From Cristatella mucedo (taxonomy: Eukaryota > Bryozoa > Phylactolaemata > Cristatellidae), in NCBI GenBank assembly GCA_009760855.2, contig WPIO01000096.1:1242501-1306500 (forward strand): a stretch of DNA of 64,000 bases. Direction: 5' to 3'. The notes under the pieces were generated by a model that saw only the letters and a program-made list of their open reading frames with translations, did no database searches and was not told where the DNA came from. A program made the position numbers and the translations under genes. This document shows, in pieces, positions 11,224 to 21,469 of this stretch (positions within the stretch are counted from its first letter, which is position 1; each line of letters opens with the position of its first letter).

Positions 11224-11340
11224 CTTTATTCGTCGAGGTTATGGTCTGAGGTTGTGAAGAAAGCACTTGCAGCACCTCAGATACTTTCGTTGTAGTAATT
11301 GGTTCAGATGAACCCGGAGGATTTTTTCTAAAATGCTTTG
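11224..11340 (-). CDS. Candidate juxtamembrane/cytoplasmic exon of the LRP-like receptor
   Basis: A 117-nt exon, phase 1 in and phase 1 out, between acceptor CTTTGGTTGCAG and donor AAAG|GTAATC. Spliced after the membrane exon 18885-19013 it reads ...V-L-Y-V-I-Q-A-K-H-F-R-K-N-P-P, placing basic residues K-H-x-R-K directly after the hydrophobic helix, as the positive-inside rule predicts for a type I protein. The rest is Ser/Thr/Pro-rich (SSEPITTTKVSEVLQVLSS), plausible for a cytosolic tail. No named motif was found. The phase fits on both sides support it, but the exon is short. Confidence 0.45.
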
Positions 11341-11344
11341 CTGC

Positions 11345-12785
11345 AACCAAAGATTTTGCCATCAGGTGGTATGTACTTCATCTTTCATGAAACTACTTGT
11401 ACGTTATGTAACAGTGACCATAGAATTATTTACAGATTCGAACCTGCTACTACTATGCTGGTTCAAATGCAAGGAACTCAAGCTGTTTACTGTCAATAAA
11501 CCTCCATTATCAATTGATGATATATTCAAAAAATGAAAATAATAATAGGTCATTTGTAGGCTGCCCTTAACATAATTTCGTCGTCTTTTAACTGGTGGGA
11601 AGCAACTATCTTACAGAGAAGGACGATCGCAGTTTGACAATGGCTCGGAGATCTGCTTAAATTGCTTAACTTATTGATGTAAAAGAAAAAAAGTATGGCG
11701 CTTATACCGCAAGCTAAAGCACGCTATAAGACACACAGTTTCACATGGGAATGATAAATTTGGCTTGAAAAAAATGCACCTAAACATGGTCTGGTAAGAA
11801 CGCAAATCAAGCATCAAGAATTAGAGAACGTGAAACCAGTGCAAGGAACAGCTCATGCCATCGTTGTCAAGAAAATCTCCGCGAACCCTGAAATTTCTAT
11901 TGAATATATCTTAAGAAAAAAGCTGTAACTTGAAAATGCTCTTCATTTCAGTATAAGGCAAACTTCTATTGGTTGTTAAAAGTTTGTTCTCTCCAATGAG
12001 CAATAACGTCAGCTAAGAATTATCCAGAAAGATAAAAAACACGTGTCACAATCTATACCTCCAGAAAACTTCGTAGTCATTATATCAAATAACTACTAAG
12101 GTCTCGGAAAATTATAGATCCGCATTACTAATACAATTTTGAATGAGTTATGGCCTATATACTATAACTGACATCACGACCAAGTTTGTAAGCCGGAATA
12201 GGCCCTAGATGACCCTCAAACAGAGTCTCTGTTGCGAAAATGTACTGTTAAGTACCAAAATATGCGTTACAAAAATAAGCAATCCATTTCATTATCAAAC
12301 GTAAAATCCTAAATGCAACTAATTAAATCCTAAAAATGAAATTTTGACACCTCTAATATTTTAATGAAGTAACGATGCATGCAATAATCGTTCTTTGTGT
12401 ATGCTCGCTAAACCATCAAAAGATCTTCTTAGTCATCCATTTGCATGCAGGTACTGATATCAAAGCTAGGCGGACAAGTAATGATACAGTTTCAGCATTC
12501 ATGTGAAGCAATGAAAACATGCGTTGCAAGAGGAGAATGAGGGAAGACTTTTAGCACACTGAAAGCAGTGTGCTCTCTATTTTAATTGTTATTTGCAGTT
12601 ACACCTGTTAACCGTGCACGGATTTCTCCTCTAACTCTAGTAGCATATTCAAGTCGTCTCATTCAGAAATTATTACTTGTCCATTAGGATTATAAAAACC
12701 AGTGAATTTTAGGACATGTTGTTGTGTTTTAATTTAAAAACGTGTTGTTGCTATTTTGAGATTATGAAATTGTCGTTGTGTTATG
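11345..12785. other. Unassigned AT-rich DNA (probable intron)
   Basis: Lies between candidate minus-strand exons 11224-11340 and 18885-19013. No repeat family, long open frame or convincing splice-bounded exon seen. Confidence 0.4.
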
Positions 12786-12789
12786 GGCT

Positions 12790-12965
12790 GTAGCGATTTA
12801 TGGCAGCAGTATTTAAGTAATGGGCGCCAAAGGCCCAAGAGTGAGGTCGAGGACGCCAGGCTGGGCAGTCGCGTACTGGCCCGCTTCGGTGTCCGTGTGA
12901 ATACACGTCTGTGAGCCCACTTCGGTATTCTGCCTGGTATCGCGTACCTGCCGCTTAGAGAATGT
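12790..12965. other. GC-rich island, possible LTR or promoter fragment
   Basis: A GC-rich patch with a TATA-like 'tatttaag' at about 12811, then 'ggcgccaaaggcccaag' and paired 'ccgcttcggt'/'cccacttcggt' motifs about 30 bp apart. This resembles the R/U5 part of an LTR, but no second LTR, terminal duplication or coding region was found. Confidence 0.2.
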
Positions 12966-13119
12966 CAAACTACACGCGTGAGAAAAAATCGCGGTGTTTT
13001 TTGGGGTTCCGGAAAAGGGATAATGCCATTGCAATTCATTTCAATGGAAAAATTGATTTGAGGTACCAGTAATTAGAATTACGAGCTCCGGCACGGAACG
13101 AATTAAACTCGTTATTCGA

Positions 13120-13560
13120 GGTACCACTGCATTATTACTACATCTGTATAATGCTCTGAGGCAGCTCACTCTATTTTTAATAATATTATTATTACATTTG
13201 CACAGTGCCCTGAGGCAGCTCGCTCTATCTGTTTTTTGATTTGCAGGTAAATGCAAAGAGACGTGACGATATGTGTAGAGGTGAAATGCCACCTCAGCAT
13301 TTAAATCAACACCACTTCCGGTAATGTGTGCAGTGTAACCGACCAATAACTGCACACGACGCACAGAACTATGAGTCAGCAAATGCTGAAATGAATGGAA
13401 GCATTCATGGCTTCCTTCTAAATACCTCGAATTCAGGCAAAGTCAGGGGATGGTGCGACGTCAGCTGGGATTGAGTTGATAACGATGGCAATACTAAGAA
13501 ATTTGTATGGCGCCCGTAGAGAACTTAATCTCTTTCTGGGCACTTGGCACAGGCTGAACA
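13120..13560 (-). mobile_element. Scattered L2-type 3' tail fragments
   Basis: Two diverged tandem copies of an L2-like tail end ('gctctgaggcagctcactctat' / 'gccctgaggcagctcgctctat', each with an ATT-rich tract) at about 13125-13230, and a separate 'agagaacttaatctctttctgggca' block at about 13518-13545. All read minus. The DNA from 13560 to 13865 has no recognised feature. Confidence 0.5.
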
Positions 13561-13869
13561 GTAAGCCTGAGAAAGTTAATGGTAATGCTCGCAATGAGAT
13601 CGGGCGTACCAATATGAATTTCGCGTGGTAAAAATGTGGATATGTTAGTAGCAGCAGGCACAGAAGTGTCAGCCAGCACAAGCACCAGCGCCTCCACTGG
13701 GGACCCGCGCCCACCCATAAGATCATTGACGCCAACCCATCCCGTCTACCCATGGGTAGGTATGAGTGCGGTTTGTGTTTGGGCACCCAGCCGAGGGCTC
13801 TGATAAGCACGCAATGGACGAATACCATGGATCTGATGCCTGCTGTAATAAACAGCTGTGTTTTAGGCT

Positions 13870-14345
13870 TTTTTAAATGACGTCATACCAGATGGTGCCA
13901 TGAAGTCAGTTAGGAGTGAGTTTAAGGCTTCGTAGCAAATCAACTAAAGGTACGATCTCCAAAACTGTTGATGTTCGTATGAGGTATAGGTAGACAACTT
14001 GATCCATAACAGCAAGGGATACGACGCTTGGCCTGATGGAAAAGTTCTGATGAGTAGGCTGGAGTCAGAAGGTAAAAGAACCTAAAAGTAAGCGACATAA
14101 CCTTGAAGTCGATCCGCAGCTTGATTGCGAGCCAGTCGAGGTAGGCGAGTAGTGACGTGATGAGGCAACTGCAGGGCTGACGACGGACAAACATAGCTGC
14201 ACAGTTTTTCGTTAAAAGAGAAGAATGTCACAAACGCATGCACCAATATAGATATGATATCACAAGCTAAACAAGCCTGACTTTTAGCAATGTTATATAG
14301 TTTAAAGTAGGCAGACTTGACTGTGGAGCTCATTTATTCGTCTAG
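13870..14345 (-). mobile_element. L2-A LINE fragment (RT C-terminal region)
   Basis: Minus-strand translation shows D-W-L-A-I-K-L-R-I-D-F-K-V and N-I-N-S-F-G-D-R-T-F-S, equivalents of the post-RT 'HWLPVKxxIDFKV' and 'NLKSFGDRAF' segments of the long copy at 52006-55017. The region further 5' gives L-H-N-I-A-K-S-like sequence. Frameshifts and stops break it. Confidence 0.75.
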
Positions 14346-14429
14346 TGAAAAGTCGCTTGGGAATACGATGTATAGGTTTCATGCCAATCCAGCAAGAGCT
14401 ATGCTGCTGGAGTGAATTTAGAGAGTTAC

Positions 14430-15418
14430 TATTTCCAGCTTTATATTTCGATGTGGTTTTCTCCCCACTAGCGATTCCATTTTGAATGATGACAAAATCA
14501 ACTTAATAGTGACTGGCAAAAAAGCCTGATTCTATAAGAGGAAAGGTAAACTGTAAAAAACCGGCTCTGCCAGAAGCATATCTAATGTTGAATCTGCACA
14601 AACTCTAGGTTTCAAGTTCGAATGTGACCTTTCATAAGACAAGCACATCAGCTCCACAATCAAGTCTACCTACTTTCAGCTACATAAGATTGCTGAAAGT
14701 CGGGCTTGTTTAGACAGGCACACCACGTATACATTTATCCATGAATTTGTGACATCAAATTAAACTTCTGAAACTCATTGCTTGCTGGTCTACCGGCCTG
14801 TGCAATTTCGATCTTCTAACTGGTACGAGGCTCTGCAGCTAGGCTTGACTGTCGTGAGCATCGCAGTAGCCACATCGCACAACTTCACGCCGACCTACGC
14901 TGGCTACCAGTCAAGCCACGCATCGACTTCAAGGTTTTATCACTAACTTAAAGGTTCCTTCTTTTTTTCTCCGGCCTAGCTATCAGATCTATTCCCCCTC
15001 CAGGCCAAGCGTTGTACTATTCAGTTTTTGGAATCTAATTGTTTACATATACCTAGTAAATACTTCAAATCCTTTGAAGGTCGTGCCTTTCGTTCGTCTG
15101 CTTTCAAAGCCTAGAAGCTACTTTTGACTTGCATCAAAACATCTCCTGACATGACCAAATTTATATAGAAACTAAAAACGCACCCATTTACGGCTACATC
15201 TGGTGGGTCCCTGTAATTAGACGTTCGTGTGCTTATGCGTGTTGACTCTGATCATGCAGACATCACCATGCTTGTATGCTAACCCTGTGCACGTCACCCC
15301 AAACCATGTGTTTATTGAGCATGCTCCACTAAACACCGACCGTCCTTCTTTTGAAGTGCCTAGAAAGAGATCGAGTTCTCCGAGAGCGCTATATCAGATG
15401 TATTAATATTATTCTCGC
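14430..15418 (+). mobile_element. L2-A LINE fragment (RT C-terminal half plus tail)
   Basis: Plus-strand copy. It starts around the 'LNDDKxNLxVxGK' segment (about 14490), continues through the 'LHWLPVKxRIDFKV' equivalent (about 14896) and the 3' tail, and ends in an ATT-rich tract at about 15400-15418. Frame is lost repeatedly. It meets oppositely oriented L2 fragments on both sides. Confidence 0.75.
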
Positions 15419-15424
15419 CATTAT

Positions 15425-15720
15425 TACACCAGTTGAAAAAATTTGATGACGTCCATGTGTGGATGGCAACAAAACATTCAGCATTAAGGATATGCAGAGA
15501 AATTTCCTGAGGGTCGGAAGATATCAGAGCAAAAGTACAAGTGAGTGTCATTTGCATAAAAGTGAAAGCCAGATTGCGCCTGAAAAATACCTCGGCAAGA
15601 GAGAATGTAGAATCAAAAAGAAACGGACCGAGCACCGACGCATTTGACTTAGAGCGGAATTCCCGACTTCCGAGCATGCGAACTAAATGCAGGGCCTCCA
15701 AAGCAGTTCCATGTCACATC
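15425..15720 (-). mobile_element. L2-A LINE fragment (RT core)
   Basis: Minus-strand translation gives A-S-V-L-G-P-F-L-F and F-T-F-M-Q-M-T-L-T-C, the degraded equivalents of 'GSVLGPVLF' and the catalytic 'FYADDTQLYL'. The YADD aspartates are gone, so the copy is inactive. It abuts the plus-strand L2 tail ending at about 15418. Confidence 0.7.
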
Positions 15721-15739
15721 CAGGCTCAGCTAAAAAATC

Positions 15740-16050
15740 TGAATTAATTACGAAGGAAAATGGCAAGACGCATTGGCTGATTTTTGGCAGTAGTTTTATT
15801 AGAATTATCTCGAGTGCTTTTATGCATCTGCAAGGATCTCCATAAGGCTCCCAAAATAGGGTGTGCTACAATTCGTTCCTTGGCTTGTTCAAAGCGACTT
15901 TGCCTCTCTGTTCTGTCACAGAATTCGTAGCCAAGGGTTTTAATAAACCAAGTAGTGATTGAAAAGAGAAGCACTGCCAAGTCGGACAGCAGCCAAGGAA
16001 AGGAGCAGCAAAGAATTAATGGTGCAGTGGTACTAGATTCATTGCACCCC
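15740..16050. other. Unassigned segment
   Basis: One open frame on minus (15744-16052) without recognisable domains; treated as chance. No repeat match noted. Confidence 0.35.
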
Positions 16051-16054
16051 ATAT

Positions 16055-16104
<50 letters not shown>
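16055..16104. repeat. (AGC)n microsatellite
   Basis: About 16-17 uninterrupted AGC units. Confidence 0.97.
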
Positions 16105-16106
<2 letters not shown>

Positions 16107-16184
16107 ACAATTGCCGTCGCTTAGGGAATTGCCGATCTCTCGCTCTGTAACTTCAGAAAGCTACGGCGACAGTTTGCTCGTTCA

Positions 16185-16430
16185 GCAGGATATATGTCTA
16201 TAGCTCACTCACATCTTAAGAGGCTTTCAGTGCGCATTCGTCAGCCAACACACTTAATCTCACACAACGAAGAGAAAAGTGAGAAGTATACCTGAGACAG
16301 GAGAGCAGGTGACGCAGTGAGCAACACGAAAGTAGCAGAGCAGGACAGCCGGAGCGGATGTTCCATAGTCGGTAGCGGGACAGAAGCCATCGTTGTGTGT
16401 AGGAACGGATATAGGTATGTATACATCAAA
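16185..16430 (-). mobile_element. LINE family B 3' tail fragment
   Basis: Matches the 3' region of the LINE at 56500-58084 (shared 'cctaagcggctttc'/'cttaagaggctttc', 'gagaaaagtgagaag'/'gagaaagtgggaag', 'ccatagtcggtagc'/'ccatagtcggcagc'). Tail only, no coding region. Confidence 0.65.
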
Positions 16431-16944
16431 TGATTGATGCTAAATCATACTGTGTGTAAGTTAAAAGAGAAAAGAGCTAAATCGTTTTTTCAATAATAGA
16501 TGTAAAGTATTTCCTGGAGTGCTAAACTAGCTGATAGATCAGACAATAGGGTGACACAGCAAAATCTTTGTTTTTATTAAATATGTAACACATTTTCCTC
16601 CCCGCTTGGACGTGAATCCAAGACCATGGCAACTAATTTAGCCGGTGAAGAGATTTGGCTTCATTAGCGTATTTTATTAATAATTTAGCACCCACATATC
16701 TGTGAGGCTGTAAATAGATGATGCACTTTTCAATCTTTCAATTCTTCAAAATCATCAATCAATTTTTACATAGACTAAGCAGTGTAAATAATTCATAAAG
16801 TTTGGTATCCTCTGCAAGTTTTTGGTATTATACCAGTTGACTATGAAGTCTAACGAAACTAAGTTACAGTTTCAAAGTTAAAAGTTCGATGATGTTGGCC
16901 CCTTATAGATAAAGCACCAGCTGCACTTTGGTTTGGCCCAGTGT

Positions 16945-17095
16945 AACGGTGCTCTCATTTAACAGCTGAGGCAGAGGTGTTAACCTTTAAGACAAAGGTT
17001 TGTGGCTTGAGCCCAATCCCACACGTAAAGCGCTTGGCTTGAGAGTCAGTTCTCCTAAGGTGCTTTATAAATTAATTAAATTTGCTCTTGAAATT
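16945..17095 (+). mobile_element. tRNA-like SINE with an L2-like 3' tail
   Basis: The 5' part has a degenerate tRNA-like promoter with a box-B-like 'gcttgagcccaatccc' at about 17006-17020. It is followed directly by 'gtaaagcgcttggcttgagagtcagttctcctaaggtgctttata', which mirrors the L2-A 3' end ('gtaaagcgcctagaaagagattgagttctctgagggcgctttatc'). A tRNA head fused to a partner LINE's tail is the known design of SINEs mobilised by that LINE's enzyme (MIR with L2 is the classic case). Diverged, so old. Confidence 0.5.
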
Positions 17096-17099
17096 AATT

Positions 17100-17900
17100 A
17101 TGCCGGGGAAATGTGTTTTTGTTTGGATAGTGACAACCTATTCGAAAAATAAATTTATAGTGGCCTTTACTTTTGGTTAAAATTAAATATTTAGCACTTT
17201 TTGATAACAATAAACAACAACAGCAAGGTAAACCTAAAAATCTTATTTACATATATATAAGTTATAATTTTACGTAAAAGAAGGTAAGGCGGCAGGAACT
17301 ATACCTGATTGAAGAATGTTTTGATGGTTGAAAATGTAACTGACAAGTATATTAATATTAGATTTAAATATAACTCTAGAATAATTGAATCTCTCTTTCT
17401 CTTAAGTAGCCTAGCATTTTATAATTAATTATATTATATTCCAATATGTATATACGCATTCAAGTTGAGATTATAATTAGTTTAAAAATGTGAAATAACA
17501 AACGCATTTATCAGTTGGTGATGAAGTCAAATGGATCACATTGATTAGAGGTTTTTGTAATTGACTTAAGAACTAAATCATCAATTGTATCAATGCAACG
17601 CTCTGCATAGATCTCAATCGAAGCTAAAATTTAAAGTGATTAAAATATTCAACCAACCGATTCAATAAAAACTATTGTAATAATAACAATAACAATATTG
17701 TGCCCTCAGAAAGCTTTCTTTCTATCAGGAATTTTACATAGGCTGTAAAGGTAGCACGACCAAACAATTAGTTGTAGCGTACTCAAAATCAGCAAGGACA
17801 ATGCGGTTACATGAACAAGGTCGACATCTAAATATGATTAGCCGGAGCGTGCACAGTATCAGCACGAACTAGTATCAGCAAAAGGAGAAGCACAAGAACC
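17100..17900. other. Unassigned AT-rich DNA
   Basis: No coding or repeat signal recognised beyond simple AT-rich runs. Confidence 0.4.
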
Positions 17901-17904
17901 CAAT

Positions 17905-18545
17905 ACATGAGGCGACAGACAAACAGTCTGCGATTCAGCTTTTTTTTAATGCCATCAGGTCACGTGTTGTTGTCATGTCAGCCGGAATAGATTTCCCGCC
18001 TTTGAGAGCATGCAAACTAAATTCATGGTTTCTCAAGGACTTGAGGTTCCTACGAGGTACGGCTAGACAATTTGATTCATGAACGCGCGGTACGATGCCT
18101 AGCCTAGTTAGGCTGCAGTTATGATAGGTAGGCTGGTGCCAGACAATAAAAAAGACCTCGAGGTGAGTGACAGAATCTTGAGGTTGATACGCTGCGTGAC
18201 TAGCAGCCAGTGCTGTTCTGCAAGAAGTGGTATGACGTCGCAACTGCGACGCTAATGAAGACACAGTCATACCAACGGAGTAACACACCAGTTGAGAGCG
18301 CCTTATTGCACAAGCCGGTAGAAAAGCGAACAGTGTGTCGTAAAAGTCGAGCCTGGATATCGCAAATGTATGGACCAACTTAGACGTGTTAACTCTGTCT
18401 GAGCAAGCCCGACTTTTAGCCATGGTCCACAGCTAAAAGTCAGCAGATTTGCCGGTAGAGTTGATTTGGTCGCATAATGAAAGGTCACTTTCGAACGATG
18501 CACTTAGATATTGTGCTTATTCAACAGGAAATATGCTGGCAGAGT
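17905..18545 (-). mobile_element. L2-A LINE fragment (RT C-terminal half)
   Basis: Minus-strand frame 17935-18423 reads K-L-V-H-T-F-A-I-S-R-L-D-F-Y-D and P-A-C-A-I-R-R-S-Q-L-V, matching 'KLVHAFVTSRLDFCNSL' and 'LPACAIRRLQLV' of the long copy at 52006-55017. It ends with an NLKSLRNHEFSLHALK-type segment. 5'- and 3'-truncated, without an evident tail microsatellite. Confidence 0.8.
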
Positions 18546-18719
18546 AGATTCATAGCGTTGACCTTTCTCTAAGCGACAATGGACAATCACAGCATATTTA
18601 TTATTATAGCATATTTATTAGGAAACACTTCTTGCTCGAGACAGTGACGTTCAGCTTGCATTAGATGCGTTGCAAAAATTGTTTAACGGTTCTATCAAGT
18701 AAAATAGCTACAATAAATA

Positions 18720-18748
18720 AATAAAATAGAATAAAATAAAATAAAATA
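18720..18748. repeat. (AAATA)n microsatellite
   Basis: 'aataaaataaaataaaat' type tract. Confidence 0.85.
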
Positions 18749-18884
18749 GCTACGAGAGAAGTGATGTCTAAAACACCTAAAAAGTTACTATGGAGCGCAT
18801 ATGCAATCACTAAAGGCTAGCTACACTCTTTTGTGGATGATTTCAAAATTGCGAATACCTGAAGCAGGAAGCGATCAATATTAC

Positions 18885-19013
18885 CTTGGATTACATATAG
18901 AACAATGGTCACAATTAAACAGAAGACGAGCGCGAGAGAAGCGAAAATCAAGAGAGGATCGCTTATACTGCTTCTTTGCGCATTCTTGTCTTGATGTTCT
19001 GTCGTCATTCGAT
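18885..19013 (-). CDS. Candidate transmembrane exon of the LRP-like receptor
   Basis: A 129-nt exon with a good acceptor (ACACTTTCTATTCCATTAG) and donor CCAAG|GTAATA, phase 1 on both sides. It encodes about 20 polar residues (RMTTEHQDKNAQRSSISDP), then a 22-residue hydrophobic helix, LLIFASLALVFCLIVTIVLY plus V-I, with no charged residue. This is what the membrane exon of a single-pass receptor looks like. The phase-1 exit fits 11224-11340, whose first residues are basic. It lies downstream, in transcriptional direction, of the propeller exons on the same strand, so I assign it provisionally to the same receptor. It could belong to another membrane protein. Confidence 0.5.
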
Positions 19014-19059
19014 CTAATGGAATAGAAAGTGTATCGCACTCAAGTTCGCACAATTATTA

Positions 19060-20955
19060 GCGAGCATTGTTCTAGACAATTCGCCAATTTTTACGCCATT
19101 CGTTTTATTCATCTTTGTACAATATTAATCTTGAAAGTAAAACTTTAAACGGAGCATTCGCACTTGGCAGCCCGTTAAAAGAAGCTGCAGGTCATACAGG
19201 ATATTCTTGCCAACTGATATCTGATGGGGAGTGAAAATTGAAGCGAGAAAAAGGTAAGTTGAAACTGGAAGCTGTCATTAGACGTGATAGAAATTACCTT
19301 CCACAAAAACTACAGGCTAGATTGAGAGAGAGCCAACACATTATGCCTAGATTAAGAGTTTAGGTGCTATATTAGTTTAACCCAGCCGCTAAGGTGCTCG
19401 CCCCTACCGAGGTCAAGTAGAATGTACTTTATGGCATAAGTGGAATGTATTTATGACAGTGGTGGTGTACTCTAGACATTATATTATTAATTAATAAATT
19501 AATAATATTTATTTATTGGCTTAATTTAATCCGATTACATTATTAAAATAAATACAATATATAATAAAAAATAATTAAACAATTTAATTAAACCATTAAA
19601 ATATTATAAACGCTGATTAATAAATATATATTAGATAATTAATGGTTTATGAAGAAAAAGAAAACTCGACCCCCCTGCTAAGATCCAGAGGAATTTTATC
19701 TACCGAAAATAGTCCATATAATTTGTACGTTATTCAAAGCTTAAATAAAAATAAATTACACAATCCTGACCGAAGATAGGAAAGACCGGAAGGGGTCTGA
19801 GAAATTCAGTTTGGTGAGCCACTGAAAATTAGAGAAATAATTAATGTGGTGGTTTCAACTTAATTACCCAAGCACCACCAAGTATTCGTTAAGAAACAAC
19901 AATTTGAATGCTTGCCTGAAAGTGCAATATAGTTAAAGGAAACATTAAAGTACATACATTGTAAACAGGGAAACCTGATGAAGTTCTCGTGATGAACTGG
20001 CAATCCATATCACTAGCTTCTTACGAAGTGGAAATATCATACATGTCATCTTGGTATCCAATTTAGTAAAATAAGATGTTAAACATTAATACATTTTACT
20101 CAGCTATTAGGGGTTCGACTTTTTTCAATTTCTAAGTTACAAATCATTCGTAAGATAAACCAGGATACACTTGAAAAATAGATCGGAGAATAATTTAATG
20201 CATTTAAGCGTGTGATATCTTATGGGTGGATGATCTCTATTGCCTTCCGCAAAAATGGATTCCAATATCAAAGCTTACACCTGTGTGATAACTCCTAAAG
20301 TGGCTGCATTCTTAATAAAATAGGACTTCCTCAAAAGGTAGGTCCATGTTGTTTAATCGATCGCTCAAAGTTTTATTTTAACTTGGTGATGCAGTTTTAG
20401 CGAATAATACAAATTGAAATAATATACCTCCTAATATTTCTGACACTAATTTAATCACATCTGTACCTTCGTAATAGTACTCATAGTATAGCAACAGTCA
20501 AAATCAAGCCTGCAGTCAAACAGATTCTTATAAGTGAGTACTCACATCTCCGAAAGCTGTTACAAAGTATCAAGGGTGGTACACACAAGTGCATTATGAT
20601 ATATGCATATTGGAAAAAACTAGCATAACATCACTCAATATATGCCTGCTTGCATGCCTTGTGTTAATCTGGCTATCTACTCAGCAATAGGTGAGCGAAA
20701 TCAGCCATTGTGTATCGTAGCCACAGAGGAGGAGGCGGCGGTGATAATTCAGTCGAGGGTCTGCCTACATCTGTCTATTTCTTTCTATACTGGAGCAGCT
20801 CGGTGTACCAGTCGGAAAGAGTTGAGTGTCAGCTGTCTACTAAATCATCGAGTCTTAGGCTCACACTGTTCGTGCTACAGTCAACAATATCCTAAAAGCC
20901 GATGATTCGCATGTCTCTCCTCTTAGTGTGACTTGCGGCTTTTTATATGACTTCT
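19060..20955. other. Unassigned AT-rich DNA
   Basis: Includes very AT-rich sequence near 19480-19640. Plus-strand frames at 20642-20905 are short and domainless. No repeat family or firm exon recognised. Confidence 0.4.
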
Positions 20956-20964
20956 GTATATGAC

Positions 20965-21465
20965 TTGAGGCTAACGACATATTTAGGATACTAGTTATTG
21001 ACGGCAGCATGCATCTTAGAAGGCGGCGGTGGGACTATAGTCTGGAGGTATAATTGTCTTCTCAATTGGAGTATTAACCTAAAGGATAATGTCACTAGCT
21101 GCTTCCTCTAATGTAGACATTGAGGTGCTGCATGGATTTGAGGAACATGATTCCATAGGGATACCTGCCACCCACGGGAATAAACTCCTCGATCTTGTCT
21201 ATCTTGTTGAAAAAAAGCCAGACAAGCGATCAACTGGATCATCACAAGGATCTCCAGGTTAGGAGTCAAAATTGGGAGCGGCTAAGGAAGTGATCGATCG
21301 TAGACAGCAGCATTCTTAGATTGGGCATCAGTGACTGAACGATGGTTTTCCACAAGCTAAACTTTGCTCGTGCTAGGATCGACTGGTGCGATCTACAGTA
21401 GCCCTGGTGTGCCTTGTGGTGAACAGTCAGTCCTAATAATTTGCATCCTTTTTTAGGCTCGGGCT
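20965..21465 (-). mobile_element. L2-A LINE fragment (region between endonuclease and RT)
   Basis: Corresponds to about 53680-54170 of the long copy: shared 'gaggctaatgacata', 'gatcttgtctatctt', 'ggatcatcacaaggatc' and 'gatcgactggtgcgatctacagtag'-type stretches in the same order. Heavily mutated, with no open frame. Confidence 0.75.
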
Positions 21466-21469
21466 AAGT

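Noticed and set aside
19120-19245. Possible exon with acceptor 'ttcaattttcactccccatcag'
   Set aside because: No convincing donor in an open phase and no recognisable peptide.
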